A DNA stretch of 64,000 nt from an uncultured Bryobacterales bacterium (GTDB lineage Bacteria > Acidobacteriota > Terriglobia > Bryobacterales > UBA6623), in the NCBI GenBank assembly GCA_951813065.1, contig CATOTH010000007.1, positions 62,001-126,000 of the forward strand, given 5' to 3'. Position numbers and translations under genes: made by a program. Below are positions 28,484 through 39,064 of this stretch, in pieces (the stretch's first letter is position 1; every line of letters starts with the position of its first letter). The notes beneath the pieces are model-generated. The model made no database searches, was not told the origin of the DNA, and was given only the letters and a program-made list of their open reading frames with translations.

Positions 28484-31400
28484 TTAGAACGATGCCCTCA
28501 AGGCAAACTGCAGGATTCGAGGATCTGCTGCGCTGTTGATCTCCATGAAGTTGCCCCTCCCCAGCCGAACTTCGGGGTGGCCCAGATTCACGTTGTTGAG
28601 CAGGTTGAACGCCTCGAATCGGAACTGCAATCCAAAGCTTTCCGTGACTGGGAAGTCCTTGTGCAGACCGAAGTCGAAATTGAAGGAACGCGGCCCCCGG
28701 AATACGTTGCGGGCCTGCGTTCCGTAAGTTCCGAGGATGTTGGGGGTGAAAGCAGCCCGGTTCAAGTATTCGTCAACCACTGCGGAGCGGGGTCGGTCGT
28801 CACCCAGGAACGGAGTGGCGACCACCTCGGCACGCTGCCCTCCCTGGCCTGTCCTAGCGTTGTCGGTGTCACTAAAGACGGTAAACGGAAATCCGCTGCG
28901 CCAGTTTGCGATCGACGTAAGCGTCCAGCCACCAATGAGAAAACGGGCCGCCGGGTTGGTGAAACTGTTCGGAAGGGCCCAAATGCCGGAGAAGTTGACC
29001 ACGTGTCGGAGATGGTAATCGGCCGGTCCCTCGTCATATGACTGGTCCAGCGGGTTGGTGACTGAGGTGCCGGTTGCCTTGTTCGCCGACCCCCGGTTGT
29101 TGTCAGTTGTCTGAGCAAGTGTATAGTTCGCGAGCACGGTGAATCCCTGGCTCATCCTCTTTTCGAGCGTGGCCTGCAATGCGCCGTAGCGCGAGAACCC
29201 CGTAGGCTCGATCAGGGTGATCCGCTCATAGATGGGGTACGCGGGACGTCGCTGGTTGGTTGTGCTTGTCGAGGCTGTCGCATCGGGAAGTGGAGCGTTG
29301 ATGTCACGACCGCTGACCAGTGCGTTTCCGGCTGAACCCGCGTAGGACAGCCTAGCCACCCAGTTCCTTGCGAACAGCCGCTCAAGGGTTAGGTTCCACG
29401 ACTGCATGTAGGCATTGCGCATGCCAAGCGCGTACACGTGCGCCCGGTGCGGGAAGATGAACGGCGCATCCGAGGGCGGATCCAGCAGTTCGGTCCCGAC
29501 AGCATCGAAACCGATCACGGGAAATGGATTGCCACCGGAAAAACTCGCGTAGGGATTGGCCATCGTGTCGTTCGGGCCTCCGAAGATCGTGACAACAGTG
29601 CCAAAGGGCCCCTGGTTCGCCTGGCTGTTGGTCGAAATGGTGTTGGAGCGGTCATAGAAGACGCCATAGCCCAGCCGCAGGCTCGTCTTGCCATCCCCGG
29701 TGATGTCCCATGCCAAGCCGAGGCGCGGGCCAAAATTCCCCAACGCCGCATTGTAGCCGCCGTCTGGAAGACCATGGTCGCCCGGGTAGAGAACTCCTTC
29801 GGGCGCGTTGACGAAACGAGTCGATTGGTATCCGACGCCGCGCCAGGCGGCCAACTTGCCAAGCGTATCGGTGTACGGAAAGAACGGTTCCCAGCGAACC
29901 CCGAGATCAAGCGTAAGGGACGGCGAGAGTTTCACGGAATCGTTTGCAAAGAGCGCGAAGATGTCAAACCGGGTGTTCTTGAACTCCCCGACTCCCTGCT
30001 GGAACCGTTCGAACCGGCCCAGCATGAAGTCGGCAATGTCCAACCCCGTATAGCCGGCGCTGTGCCGCCAGCGAAACCGTCCCTGAGCGCGGAAGTTGTT
30101 GGTGATATCTCCGATGCCGTGCCCCCATTCGCCCCCGAATGTCAAGCTGTGACGCCCCTTTGTCAACCGCGTGGTGTTCGAGAACTGCCATTCGTCTCTG
30201 AGGAAGTTGTTGGTATCGCCGGTGTTGGGACCGTTGATGGTCTGGAATGACGTGTGGTATTGGGTGAACTCGTCCAGGGTGATGTTGACCCCGAGATCGT
30301 TCCAGTTCCTGTCCGGAAGGATCTGCTTCGAGGGACCCTCCATCCGGCTAATTCCGAAGATCGTCTGGTTCAGCGTTGTCGGACTCACGATCCACTGCAC
30401 GTTGCCCACGACGCTCGTGTTGTTCCATTCACGCTGCGTGGTGTCCTCGTAGATATTGATCTGGTTCAAGTTCCCTGGCTGGGCCGCGCGATTCCAACTG
30501 GCCCGGCCACTGATGCGTACTTTGCTCCCTGCCTGCTGGTCAATCTTGAAGAGCGTCTGGTTTTCATCGAAGTTCGCCACTTGCGTGACTGTCGTCCGAC
30601 GGCCCCCCCCGGTGGGAACGGGCAGGAACTCGTTGGCGAACGTCACTGAGCCTGGGAACAACCTGGATTGGGGAATGACCATGCCGGAAAAAGGCATGCC
30701 TGACATCGGGTCCATGATGTCCCGGCCAATGCCCGACTGCGAGAAGTCGCCCTGTCGCTCGAGTGCAGTGAACGTGTTTCGGTTGATCTGGTTCGGGCGG
30801 CGGCGAATCTGCGTGCCCTGGAACGAGAAGAAGAAGAAGGTCTTGTCTCGCAATACAGGGCCGCCCACTGTCGCTCCGTACTGATTTCTCTTCAGGCCGT
30901 CATTGGCCTTCTTGGAAGGATCATCCGGGTCGGGAGGAGCGTTCCATTCCGCCGCGTTCAGATTATGGTGCCGCATGTAGAGGAAACCACTTCCATGGAG
31001 TTCGTTCGTTCCCGACTTGGTGACGGCATTGACGATCCCACCCGAGTTCCGGCCGAACTCCGCGCTGAAGTTGTTCGTTTGAACGCTGAACTCCTGGAGA
31101 GCATCCGGATTCGGCAACGGCACGGGGGCATTGCTGTAGTGGTCATTGTTCTGCCCGCCATCCAGAACATAGTTCGTCGCGTTCCCCCGACTTCCATTGA
31201 CCGAAACCGGCGTCACGCCGGGATAGGTCGTGCCCGAGGTCACGCCCGCGCCCCGGTAGATCGATACTCCTGCGACGAGTCGCATTAGCTGAGTCGGATC
31301 GCGACCGTTCAACGGAAGGCCCACCACTCTCCGCTGGTCAACAACGGTCTTCAGGGTTGCCGTCTGCGTGTCAACTCCGATGACCTCCGCGGCTACCTCG

Positions 31401-31756
31401 ACGGTCTCGGTGACCTCTCCGATCGACAGAGTCACGTCGACTCGGGCAGATTCGTTGACCTGTGTCTGAATCCCGGTGGCCTCGTGCGTCCGGAATCCAG
31501 CCGATTCGACCCGCAACTTGTAGATGCCGACAGGCAAGCCTCGGAAGCTATAGAAGCCGATGTCGGACGTGGATCCGGTATACACAGCGTTGGTTTCCTC
31601 GTTCTGAACCTCCACCGCGGCGCCCGGGATAACCGAACCGGACGCGTCGCGGACAACACCTACGACCGCTCCAGTCACTTCTTGGGCGGAGCATGGCAAG
31701 GCTACAAGAACCGAGACTACGCCCAGAATCAGAATGGGAAATCGTAAGTGTGCCAT
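28484..31756 (-). CDS. TonB-dependent receptor with carboxypeptidase-regulatory domain (Oar-like)
   Basis: 1090 residues from the ATG at 31756 (MAHLRFPILILG); the open frame runs 26 codons further upstream without a signal-like sequence. The signal peptide ends near ALPCSAQ. A carboxypeptidase regulatory-like beta-sandwich (GVVRDASGSVIPGAAVEVQN, about residues 30-115) is followed by a plug region (LNGRDPTQLMRLVAGVS, LDGGQNNDHYSN, NFSAEFGRNSGGIVNAVTKSGTNELHG) and a long outer-membrane barrel. The C-terminus ends in an aromatic residue (LQFALRASF), as required for BAM insertion. In Acidobacteriota these proteins form large families presumed to import carbohydrates or oligopeptides or to bind extracellular polymers. 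No TonB-box or substrate can be assigned. The 84-base upstream region on the minus strand has TTGACC and, 17 bases later, TACTCT, a weak promoter candidate. Confidence 0.93.
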   Translation of the reverse strand: MAHLRFPILILGVVSVLVALPCSAQEVTGAVVGVVRDASGSVIPGAAVEVQNEETNAVYTGSTSDIGFYSFRGLPVGIYKLRVESAGFRTHEATGIQTQVNESARVDVTLSIGEVTETVEVAAEVIGVDTQTATLKTVVDQRRVVGLPLNGRDPTQLMRLVAGVSIYRGAGVTSGTTYPGVTPVSVNGSRGNATNYVLDGGQNNDHYSNAPVPLPNPDALQEFSVQTNNFSAEFGRNSGGIVNAVTKSGTNELHGSGFLYMRHHNLNAAEWNAPPDPDDPSKKANDGLKRNQYGATVGGPVLRDKTFFFFSFQGTQIRRRPNQINRNTFTALERQGDFSQSGIGRDIMDPMSGMPFSGMVIPQSRLFPGSVTFANEFLPVPTGGGRRTTVTQVANFDENQTLFKIDQQAGSKVRISGRASWNRAAQPGNLNQINIYEDTTQREWNNTSVVGNVQWIVSPTTLNQTIFGISRMEGPSKQILPDRNWNDLGVNITLDEFTQYHTSFQTINGPNTGDTNNFLRDEWQFSNTTRLTKGRHSLTFGGEWGHGIGDITNNFRAQGRFRWRHSAGYTGLDIADFMLGRFERFQQGVGEFKNTRFDIFALFANDSVKLSPSLTLDLGVRWEPFFPYTDTLGKLAAWRGVGYQSTRFVNAPEGVLYPGDHGLPDGGYNAALGNFGPRLGLAWDITGDGKTSLRLGYGVFYDRSNTISTNSQANQGPFGTVVTIFGGPNDTMANPYASFSGGNPFPVIGFDAVGTELLDPPSDAPFIFPHRAHVYALGMRNAYMQSWNLTLERLFARNWVARLSYAGSAGNALVSGRDINAPLPDATASTSTTNQRRPAYPIYERITLIEPTGFSRYGALQATLEKRMSQGFTVLANYTLAQTTDNNRGSANKATGTSVTNPLDQSYDEGPADYHLRHVVNFSGIWALPNSFTNPAARFLIGGWTLTSIANWRSGFPFTVFSDTDNARTGQGGQRAEVVATPFLGDDRPRSAVVDEYLNRAAFTPNILGTYGTQARNVFRGPRSFNFDFGLHKDFPVTESFGLQFRFEAFNLLNNVNLGHPEVRLGRGNFMEINSAADPRILQFALRASF

Positions 31757-31975
31757 GGTGAGTTTAGAGTACATCCTAAGACCCTTGAGGTCAACAAGAA
31801 AGAGTATCAAGAAATTGCCAAGAAAGTAGGTCAAAGCAGGCGCCTGCGCCGTCTCGACCAGTGGGCCCTCTTGACGCGGTTGCTGAACTCCCAGAGGACT
31901 GGTTTGCCCTTGCGCGAATGGGCGCCGGAACCGACATCATTGAGAAGTAGCCCGTGATATACTGAGCGGTCAGCG

Positions 31976-32048
31976 GCGGGAGTAACTCAGTTGGTAGAGT
32001 GCGACCTTGCCAAGGTCGATGTCGCGGGTTCGAGTCCCGTCTCCCGCT
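31976..32048 (+). tRNA. tRNA-Gly (GCC)
   Basis: Acceptor GCGGGAG pairs with CTCCCGC. D arm has AACTCAGTTGGTAGAGT. The anticodon loop TTGCCAA gives GCC, and the T arm is GCGGGTTCGAGTCCCGT. The CCA is encoded at 32049-32051. Perfect cloverleaf by eye. Confidence 0.97.
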
Positions 32049-32088
32049 CCATGCTCCAGAAGGCTCAAAGCGAGGGCCTCCGAACGGT

Positions 32089-32160
<72 letters not shown>

Positions 32161-32163
32161 CCA

Positions 32164-33267
32164 TGATATTTCTGTAAGCTATTGCATTAATTGAACTTAT
32201 AGACGAATATAGGATCCGGTTATCGCTTGAAATACCACTTCGAAAATCGGGGAAACGTCCTTCTTCGCGGCCGAGACCGCGCTGGACCTCCCGATTCCGC
32301 GCAAGGATCGCGGGCGACGGTGGCGCGGGCCTGCAAACGGGGGCTTGGGTCCGGGCGCTTGCCATGCGTGGTCGCATAGGGGCTGCGCCTTGACGGCGCG
32401 TCGCGGGCCGGATCTTCATGGGGGCCATCGCCTCCAAACCTCTTCACGGCAGTCTGGAGGGCCTCGGCCGCCGAAGCCGCATCAAGACCGAATGAGCGTG
32501 TCATTCATCAGCCTCTTCGCGTCCGGATGGTCGTCGCTGCTCGTACTGCATGGCCCTGGGCCGAGAGCCACCATGGTCAGCCCAAGGGGGCCTGCGGCGG
32601 CGGTCAGCCGCCAGACCGGACAGGCTGCTCACTGTAAGGGCCACCAGGACAGCGGAGCCGCGATGAACGTCCATCGCATCAGGCATCGTTGCTGCTGATC
32701 GAGCCCCGGATTCGTCATGGCAGCCCGGGGGCCTCGTTCAAGGGCGGTTTTCGAAGCGAGCGTCACCCGGCGAGCGGTGTGTCACAGTCGGAACGCCTGT
32801 GGCGGACGCCTTCGCGGCCCTTCGGGGCAGCCGTGTCTTCCTGCAAGGAAAAGTCTCGGGAGCGACCTCTCCGAAAGGCCCGCCTGCGCAAGCCAGGGCC
32901 GTTTTCGGGGGGGGTCGCTCCCGCGCGGCCGGGCGTTCGCCTTGGCTGCGCCGGACGTCCCGCCCGGATTCGTAACCCGCTGCCGGACAAGGCCTTGACG
33001 CGGCCGCGACTGTTTCGCCGAGGGTGCGAACGGGGTCTCTGGCTTGCACGGACGCTGTTTCGCCAGGCCATTTTCCCCGAAACAGCGAACGGACTGCTCC
33101 GGGCCGGCCGGACCACGGTCCCCTGCGCCGCAGGGGGGACGCGATGACAGCGCGAACGGCGGTCGCGGGGTCGGGCCAGGCTCGACGCCGTTGGACAGGC
33201 ACCCCTCGCCGCACGCGTGGCGCAGCGTTCGTTTGCTCGTGTTGCGGACGGTTCCGAGCCTGCCGGA
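32164..33267. other. GC-rich region after the tRNA pair, no gene recognised
   Basis: After a short AT-rich leader (32164-32220) the sequence becomes markedly GC-rich, which opens long frames on every strand without recognisable domains. An 11-bp perfect inverted repeat CGGGAGCGACC (32857-32867) / GGTCGCTCCCG (32913-32923) is present. Composition unlike the flanks and position next to tRNA-Cys suggest acquired DNA. Confidence 0.5.
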
Positions 33268-33690
33268 TCAGCCCTCCGCGACTGCCGCGGCCGAGTCGGG
33301 GTCGAGGCGGACGAGCTGGTCGTAGTCCTCGACGGCCTGCTCGTGCAGGCCCAGCGCGGACTTCGCGTGGCAGCGGCCGAGGTAGGCCGCGGTGAGGTCC
33401 GGATCGAGTTGGATCGCCCGGTCGTAGTCGCCGATGGCTTGCTCGTGGCGGTCCAGCTGGGAGCGGAGGCCGGCCCGCTCCAGGAACAGCCGGGGGTTGC
33501 GGGGGTCGAGGCGGATCGCCTCGGTGCAATCGGCGACCGCCTCCTCGTGCCGCTCGACGTCGTCATCGGGCGCGGGCACGGCCGGACCGGCCGGGCCGGG
33601 GAGGCCGTCCGACGGGAGCACGCGAGGGGAGGCCTGCGGCCGCGGCGCCGCGAAGGAGCTGGCGCGGGCATGGCCGTTGGCCCCCGCCAC
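33268..33690 (-). CDS. TPR-repeat protein, probably a fragment
   Basis: The last about 99 codons encode three tetratricopeptide repeats: HEEAVADCTEAIRLDP, HEQAIGDYDRAIQLDP and HEQAVEDYDQLVRLDP, each followed by the usual second helix. The frame is open far upstream to 34350 but there it runs opposite a transposase remnant and looks like non-coding Pro/Gly/Ala-rich sequence. A GTG at 33690 is the most plausible local start, giving about 140 residues. TPRs mediate protein contacts. Very GC-rich and without its usual N-terminal context, so it may be a displaced 3' end of a larger gene. Confidence 0.45.
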   Translation of the reverse strand: MAGANGHARASSFAAPRPQASPRVLPSDGLPGPAGPAVPAPDDDVERHEEAVADCTEAIRLDPRNPRLFLERAGLRSQLDRHEQAIGDYDRAIQLDPDLTAAYLGRCHAKSALGLHEQAVEDYDQLVRLDPDSAAAVAEG

Positions 33691-33879
33691 GGTGTCCGGA
33701 TCGGCTTCCGGGCCCGGGGTCCCGAGAAGGCGGAGCGGTCCGGGCCGCTGTCCGGGCGGTGGCAGGGAGGTTGCCGCCCCGGGGAGCAGTCCCTCCGGGG
33801 CGGGCTGTCCGGAAACGCTTCCGGGGCGACGGACAAGCGCGGCACGGCCGCCAGCCAGGCCAGCGCCGCGAGCCGGCAG

Positions 33880-34380
33880 CCCGCCAAGCCGGTGCTGGCG
33901 ACGGCCGTGCTCTGGGAGCGCAACGACCAGCATGCCCGCAAGGACGCCCGGGCCGGCACCTACGTGCTGCGCACCAGCCACACGGACTGGGACCTGGAGC
34001 GGGTGGCGCGGACCTACTGGCAGCTGACCGAAATCGAAGCCACGTTCCGCAGCCTGAAGTCGGAAATCGGCTTGCGGCCGATCTGGCACGCCAAACAGGA
34101 CCGCATCCGGGCGCACCTGTTCATCGCCGTGCTGGCGTACCACGCCGTGCATCTGCTGCGTCGCCGTCTGGGCGCGCACGGCTGCCACGACAGCTGGGAG
34201 ACGATCCGCTGCAAGCTGGCCAACTGGATGCGCCTGACGACCACGCTGGTCACCGCCGACGGGGAGCGCATCGAGTGCCGCCAAGACTCCCGCCCGGACG
34301 CCGAAGCCGCCGCACTGGCCCGGGCCGTCGGCGTGCCACCGCAACTGCACCGTGTCCGGACTCGCACGCCGCTCGACTGA
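33880..34380 (+). pseudogene. IS1634/IS4-type transposase, C-terminal remnant
   Basis: The translated frame ends in a clear IS1634-family DDE transposase C-terminus: AGTYVLRTSHTDW, YWQLTEIEATFRSLKSE (with the catalytic Glu), IGLRPIWHAKQDRIRAHLFI and a final VRTRTPLD. The N-terminal two thirds with both catalytic Asp are missing; upstream sequence in the same frame is low-complexity. No inverted repeats or target duplication could be paired. A second remnant of the family lies near 61.7 kb. Confidence 0.75.
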
Positions 34381-35092
34381 AATCGACGCCTACCGAAAAA
34401 TCCTGTAGTGACATACTGGAAGTGCGCAAAGTATCAAGTGATTGGTGCATAAGGACTTAGGGGCCCACAAGATCTCAGAATGACGAACTCGGGCTCAGCT
34501 CAGGATCTGTCGTGCAACGCTCGGCACCTGCCATTGGCCGCCCCTGTCGGTTTCACGGTCGGCGACTGGCTGCAGTCTCGTAGACTGCGCCATCCATGCC
34601 AGGGCACCCTGCCCACACCGGCAACTGAGTGGCATATGCGGACTCCACTGCCTTCGCTGTCAATGGACAATCGATTGTCATCGTTTCTGGCGACGTTGAC
34701 GAATCGAAACATGTCGCACCGACTCTGGTCCGAAGACGGTCTTGGTTGAGCCTTGGGTTCCCGTTTGACATGCGGGAATCGACGAGGAAACGACGTTAGC
34801 CTCGATGAGTACAAACCATTCATTACGAATGATTTGTTGGGTCTCCATCTCGTGAGTTTCCGTGGCAAACATGAACAGAGGCAGCACCTGGAGCCCGGTT
34901 GGTGCCACGGTGAACCTCAACTTCGGTTGGCACGCTATGGCCAATGCCGCGCATTTCAAGGTGTGGAGTGGCGAATGAGGGTTCTGGCAGCCGGGAATCG
35001 CCGATCCTGACCGCTAACATCAGCGAGAAATGCCGGCAGCAACGCAGCAGCTCGATCCTGGTCTCATTGCCAGTTGGCCTCGCCGTGGGACT
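34381..35092. other. Intergenic region with a surface-protein remnant
   Basis: No intact gene. On the minus strand, 34628-34712 translates to VNVARNDDNRLSIDSEGSG, which matches IKVARNADNSLSFDSDGGG in the broken gene at 37.1-37.8 kb, also at the DNA level. It is probably a decayed copy of the same protein family. The rest shows short frames only. Confidence 0.45.
34628..34712 (-). pseudogene. Small remnant of the TbpB-like surface protein family
   Basis: Encodes VNVARNDDNRLSIDSEGSG in one minus frame, alignable to the homologous segment of the broken gene at 37.1-37.8 kb; the base sequences are also similar (CTGTCAATGGACA versus CTGTCAAAGGACA; TTTCTGGCGAC versus TTCCTGGCGAC). Flanks have diverged. 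Confidence 0.5.
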
Positions 35093-36862
35093 TCAGTCGG
35101 GACACTCCCGATAGCCCAACTCGACGCATTTCTTTGCGGCAGGGTATCCCTGTTTTGCGGCCAAGCCATACAAGCGGACCGCTTCGCGAAGATCCTTGGA
35201 AACCCCCTCTCCTCTTGCGTACAGGCCACCAAGCTGGTACTGCGCAGCGTAGTACCCCTGATCGGCCGCGAGGCGATACCAGCGAGCCGCCTCCATGTCA
35301 TCCTTGGGCACGCCACGGCCATGGCGGTGCATGTTGCCAAGAGCGAATTGGGATCTAGAATGTCCCTGCTCCGCTGCCAAGCCATACAAGCGGATAGCTT
35401 CGGCAATATCTTGAGAGGTGCCCTCACCCCTCTCGGATTGCCGGGCGAGATAGTAGTACCCAAGGCTGTACTCTTGATCGGCTGCAAGACGATACCAGCG
35501 AACCGCCTCAACGAGATCCTTGGGCACGCCTCGGCCGTAGCGGTACATGGAGCCGAGACCGACCTGAGCCCCGGAGTGGCCTTGGTTTGCGCCCTAACGA
35601 TAGAGGCGGACGGCTTCGGCGTAGTCTACGGGAACCCCGTGTCCCCAGCGATAGATCCCTCCGAGAGCATTCTGCGCGTGGGCGTATCCCTGGCCTGCCG
35701 CTAAGCGGTACCAGCGAATCGCCTCGGCAATGTCCTCGGGGACCCCTTGGCCCTATCGATATTTGCGTGCGAGATTGTACTGCGCGACGGAATGTCCTTG
35801 CTCGGCAGCCAAGCGGTACCAGCGAACCGATTCAGCAAGATCCTTTGGCACGCCGTCACCGGCGTTATGAAGGTAGCCGAGACTGAACTGGGCCCTTGAG
35901 TATCCCTGATCCGCCGCGAGTCGGTACCATCGAACTGCTTCGGCAAGGTCCTCCGGAACCCCTTCTCCCTTCGAGTACAGTTCCCCGAGAAGGAACTGTG
36001 CACCGGCTGCGTCCTGGTCGGCGGCGAGCCGGTACCATCTGGCAGCCTCGACCGGATCCTTGGGGACACCCCTACCCTGGCGATAAGCCGAGCCCAATGC
36101 AGTCTGTCCCGAAGCGTCTCCCTGCTCCGCAGCAAGCCGGTACCAGCGAACGGACTCGTTGTCGTCCCTGGACACACCCTCTCCGATCCTGTGCATCCAT
36201 CCCAAAGACCACTGCGCGCGGGGATCCCCCTGGCTTGCGGCCAATCGATATAGACGGGCTGCTTCGAAGGGGTCCTTGGGGACTCCGACTCCCATGCGAT
36301 ATCTGTTCCCGAGAGTGAACTGGGCACTGGCGTATCCCTGGTCTGCAGCCAGGCGGTACCAGCAAATCCCCTCGGCAACATCTCTCGGAACACCTTCGCC
36401 CCGGGAATACTTGTTCCCGAGATTGAACTGCGCTACGGCATGTCCCTGCTCGGCGGCAAGGCGATACCAACGAACGGATTCGACGAAATCCTTGGGCACC
36501 CCACGGCCGACGTAGTGGAGATAGCCGAGCCTGAACTGGGCCTTCGGGTTTCCCTGGTGCGCCGCGAGGCGATACCAGTAGACGGCCTTAGCGAAGTCCT
36601 CAGGAACACCCGCTCCGCTGTAATACATCCACCCAAGCCTGGCTTGCGCCTCGGGAACACCCTGATCGGCGAGTTCGGAGAAGATTCGCAGCGCCAACTG
36701 ATGGTCTTGAGCCGCCAGCGCCGATTCCGCCCGCTCAATGCTGGGGGTCGGGGGCAGATTGACCGACTTCTGCTGCGCGCGCTGTGCGCAGCCTGCAAGG
36801 GACACAACAGCGACCGCAACCAGTGCGGGACGCTGACATCGGATTGCGCGAAATCCAGTCAT
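35093..36862 (-). pseudogene. Sel1-repeat (SLR) lipoprotein interrupted by two in-frame TAG codons
   Basis: Starting at 36862 with a lipoprotein signal (VAVAVVSLAGC), the frame encodes about fifteen 36-residue Sel1-like repeats with the pattern A-x-W-Y-R-L-A-A-x-Q-G. It stops at TAG 35753-35755 inside the repeat RKYR*GQGVPED, continues perfectly in frame, meets a second TAG at 35594-35596 (AVRLYR*GANQGHS), then runs intact to 35093, ending KKCVELGYRECPD. Without the two stops it would be 589 residues. The first stop sits at a variable repeat position, the second where Leu is expected. SLR proteins are periplasmic or surface scaffolds. If the stops are real the product is a 369-residue truncated protein; a restart at 35548 could give a 151-residue piece. 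Confidence 0.85.
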
Positions 36863-37102
36863 GACTGTTGCCTCAATCGAACCGGTTTCACACGATACCT
36901 AGCCCAGTCTAACTCAAGATCATTGCGCTCCCATAGACCTCTCCCAGTTGAGCGAGGGGCCTTGGCCGAGTTCCGCACGAGCCAGTCCGGAAGAAGCCGC
37001 GGCGCTTGCATAGACCCCAACGGGCGGGCACAGGCAGGACTCAAGACCGATGGCTCCGGTCGACCCTCCTTCCTCGCCGTCGGAGGTGCGGACCGTCCCG
37101 AG
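36863..37102. other. Upstream region of the Sel1 gene
   Basis: About 240 bases without a gene; expected to carry the promoter of the Sel1-repeat gene. Confidence 0.3.
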
Positions 37103-37790
37103 CTACTGCAGCAGATCAGCGCCGTACGCGCCGACCAGGTCCGCGCCGGCATTCCCTTCCGTGCTCCAGCTGCCGAGTACGCCGAGCGGTCCGTCGATAC
37201 TCTTGCCGACGAACAGGTCGTCGATATTGCCGGTGGTGTTCCCGTCCGAGGCAGCCCTGATATCTGAGTGGCGCAAGAGGATTCCACCGCCGTCACTGTC
37301 AAAGGACAGGCTGTTGTCCGCGTTCCTGGCGACTTTGATGTCGGTCGCGGTGAAAATGATCGTGTCAACTGTTCCGTTCGCGGTGCCGTTCGTATACAGA
37401 GCTCCATTGGAGCGCAGGTTGTTAATGAGGGCGGTCACGGTGCCGACATTGCTGGAAGTGGTGCCGTTACCGACGTTCGCCGCCCAGGTAACATCGATCG
37501 TGATGCTGCCTTCGTAGGAGTTGTTGCTTTCGTCCCGGGCGATTGTCGCACCTTCGTAGGAGGCCCGCCGCCCGCCGGGAAATTCGGATCTTGCGGGCTG
37601 TATGTACTGGCCGTCAGCTGGCTATACGCGAACACTCCGTTGGGATTGTCGGGCTCGCCTAGCTCCACGTCGGCAACCTCGGTTGAAACCCGATTCCACC
37701 CTCCAGACCGCGTGTAGGCCGTGCTACCGAACTCGACCGTTACCGTGGACCGAACGCGATTGAGGACATCGTCTGCTGGTCCATCTCAGG
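37103..37790 (-). pseudogene. Broken surface protein with TbpB-like C-terminal beta-barrel
   Basis: Conceptual minus-strand translation begins without a start after a TGA near 37790 (ADDVLNRVRSTVTVEFGS), reads through VELGEPDNPNGVFAYSQLTA to DPNFPAGG, then needs a frame change near 37570 in a GGC-rich tract to continue as ASYEGATIARDESNN. The rest is GSITIDVTWAANVGNGT, NGTANGTVDTIIFTATDIKVA, SLSFDSDGGGILL and finally GPLGVLGSWSTEG then LVGAYGADLLQ. The closing segment resembles the C-terminal small barrel of transferrin-binding-protein-like lipoproteins; family assignment is tentative. The 5' half of the gene is missing, so this is a remnant. A shorter matching fragment lies at 34.63-34.71 kb on the same strand. 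Confidence 0.6.
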
Positions 37791-38155
37791 CGAGCAAGAC
37801 CCCGTCTCCCGAGATGACATGCGATGAGCTGTGTGTCGCAGTGGCACGCAGGACTATTCTCTTGCTCGCCTTCCAGGCAGCCGACTGTCGTGGGTGAGAG
37901 TCTCGGTAGCTTGGGCGGCCTGACAAGCCCCTCGCGGCTGACCCCTCGGGCCACAGCGCACGACTCCACAGGGCCCATGGGCAGGAATCTCTCGCTACGA
38001 CTCCGCGTCAATCGGGACAACAAAATGTGCCTGTAGTGGCACGATCACCACTCCCGACGACATGTCGCATTTGATAGGATGATCGACGAATACGGATTTG
38101 TTCTCAGAGAGCGTAAGCGTCTAAGGAAGAATCCGTCGGATCTGGAGGGCGAACA
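37791..38155. other. Intergenic, no gene recognised
   Basis: About 365 bases of lower-complexity sequence with only short frames, ending at the TTG start of the isomerase gene. Confidence 0.35.
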
Positions 38156-39064
38156 TTGCGATATCAAGTCCAAGACAAGGTAGGCCGAAGAAGTTTCTTG
38201 AACGTCGCGGGTATCTCGGCGGTCACCGCCGTGGTGGACTCTTTCCCGAAACCGCTGCGGGCAGCCGAAAAGCCTCAGAAGTTTATCGCCGGCTACGCTC
38301 CGTTCACTCGGGGAACCGTGGAGTCCTACTGGCAGGCGTGCGACGAGTGTGCTGGACTGGGCTTCCGACATATCGAGGTCGATAACAGCAGGCTCAAGAT
38401 CGCTCAAGCCTATATCGACCGCATTTCCGAGTACAAGGAAGAAATGGCAAGACGTCAATTGTCACTGGTGGGACTCGGGATGTCAGGATCCTTCACAGAT
38501 CCTGCCATACAGAATGGAACCCTTGAGGAGCACATGTTGGTCGGTCGATTCGTGCAAGCGGTCGGAGGGAACTACATCAGCACAATGACCGAGCCTGAGC
38601 CGCCTGAGATGCCTGCTTATATACGCTTTGCGTCCGAACTGGGGAAACACCTCCGCGAAGAAACCGGCGTTCGGATTGGCTTCCATCCTCACGCCGGGTC
38701 CGCGCGCTCGCAAGTGTTTCGCCGCATGCTGGATGAGACGAAGCCCGAGGACTTTGGCTTCATTCACGACACGGGCTGGATGAGGGCCGGCGGACAGGAC
38801 CCGCTATCCGTGTTGAAGGACTACCGGTCACGGGTGATTACCCTGCACCTGAAAGATTTCGACCCCGATGCGGAGAGGGAGCGCGGAGGTCGCGTCGTGA
38901 AGGGTCACCCGGTCGTCCTAGGGCGGGGGGTGATCGATTTCCCGCCGATTATCGATTACCTGAAGGAAACCGATTTTGATGGCCAGGCTCTCGGTGAAAT
39001 CGGACTGGAGGGCACGGCAGAAATGAAGGCGTTCATGGTCGATGAGCTGGAATTGCGCATCTAA
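38156..39064 (+). CDS. Tat-exported sugar phosphate isomerase/epimerase-like protein
   Basis: 302 residues from a TTG start; this start keeps the twin-arginine motif GRRSFLNVAG and hydrophobic stretch. The body is a xylose-isomerase-like TIM barrel: ACDECAGLGFRHIEVDN, VGLGMSGSF, GFHPHAGSARSQV, FGFIHDTGWMRAGGQDPL, VITLHLKDFDP and GEIGLEG supply metal-ligand His, Asp and Glu residues in the order usual for IolE/IolI-like enzymes. Substrate unknown. Exported members are common in this phylum next to GMC oxidoreductases, where they may act on 3-keto sugars. A degenerate second copy lies at 41.9-42.6 kb. Confidence 0.88.
   Translation: MRYQVQDKVGRRSFLNVAGISAVTAVVDSFPKPLRAAEKPQKFIAGYAPFTRGTVESYWQACDECAGLGFRHIEVDNSRLKIAQAYIDRISEYKEEMARRQLSLVGLGMSGSFTDPAIQNGTLEEHMLVGRFVQAVGGNYISTMTEPEPPEMPAYIRFASELGKHLREETGVRIGFHPHAGSARSQVFRRMLDETKPEDFGFIHDTGWMRAGGQDPLSVLKDYRSRVITLHLKDFDPDAERERGGRVVKGHPVVLGRGVIDFPPIIDYLKETDFDGQALGEIGLEGTAEMKAFMVDELELRI

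Noticed and set aside
33217..33880. Long plus-strand open frame continuous with the transposase remnant
   Set aside because: Lies antisense to the TPR repeats and is low in sequence complexity; openness follows from high GC, so only the transposase part is kept.
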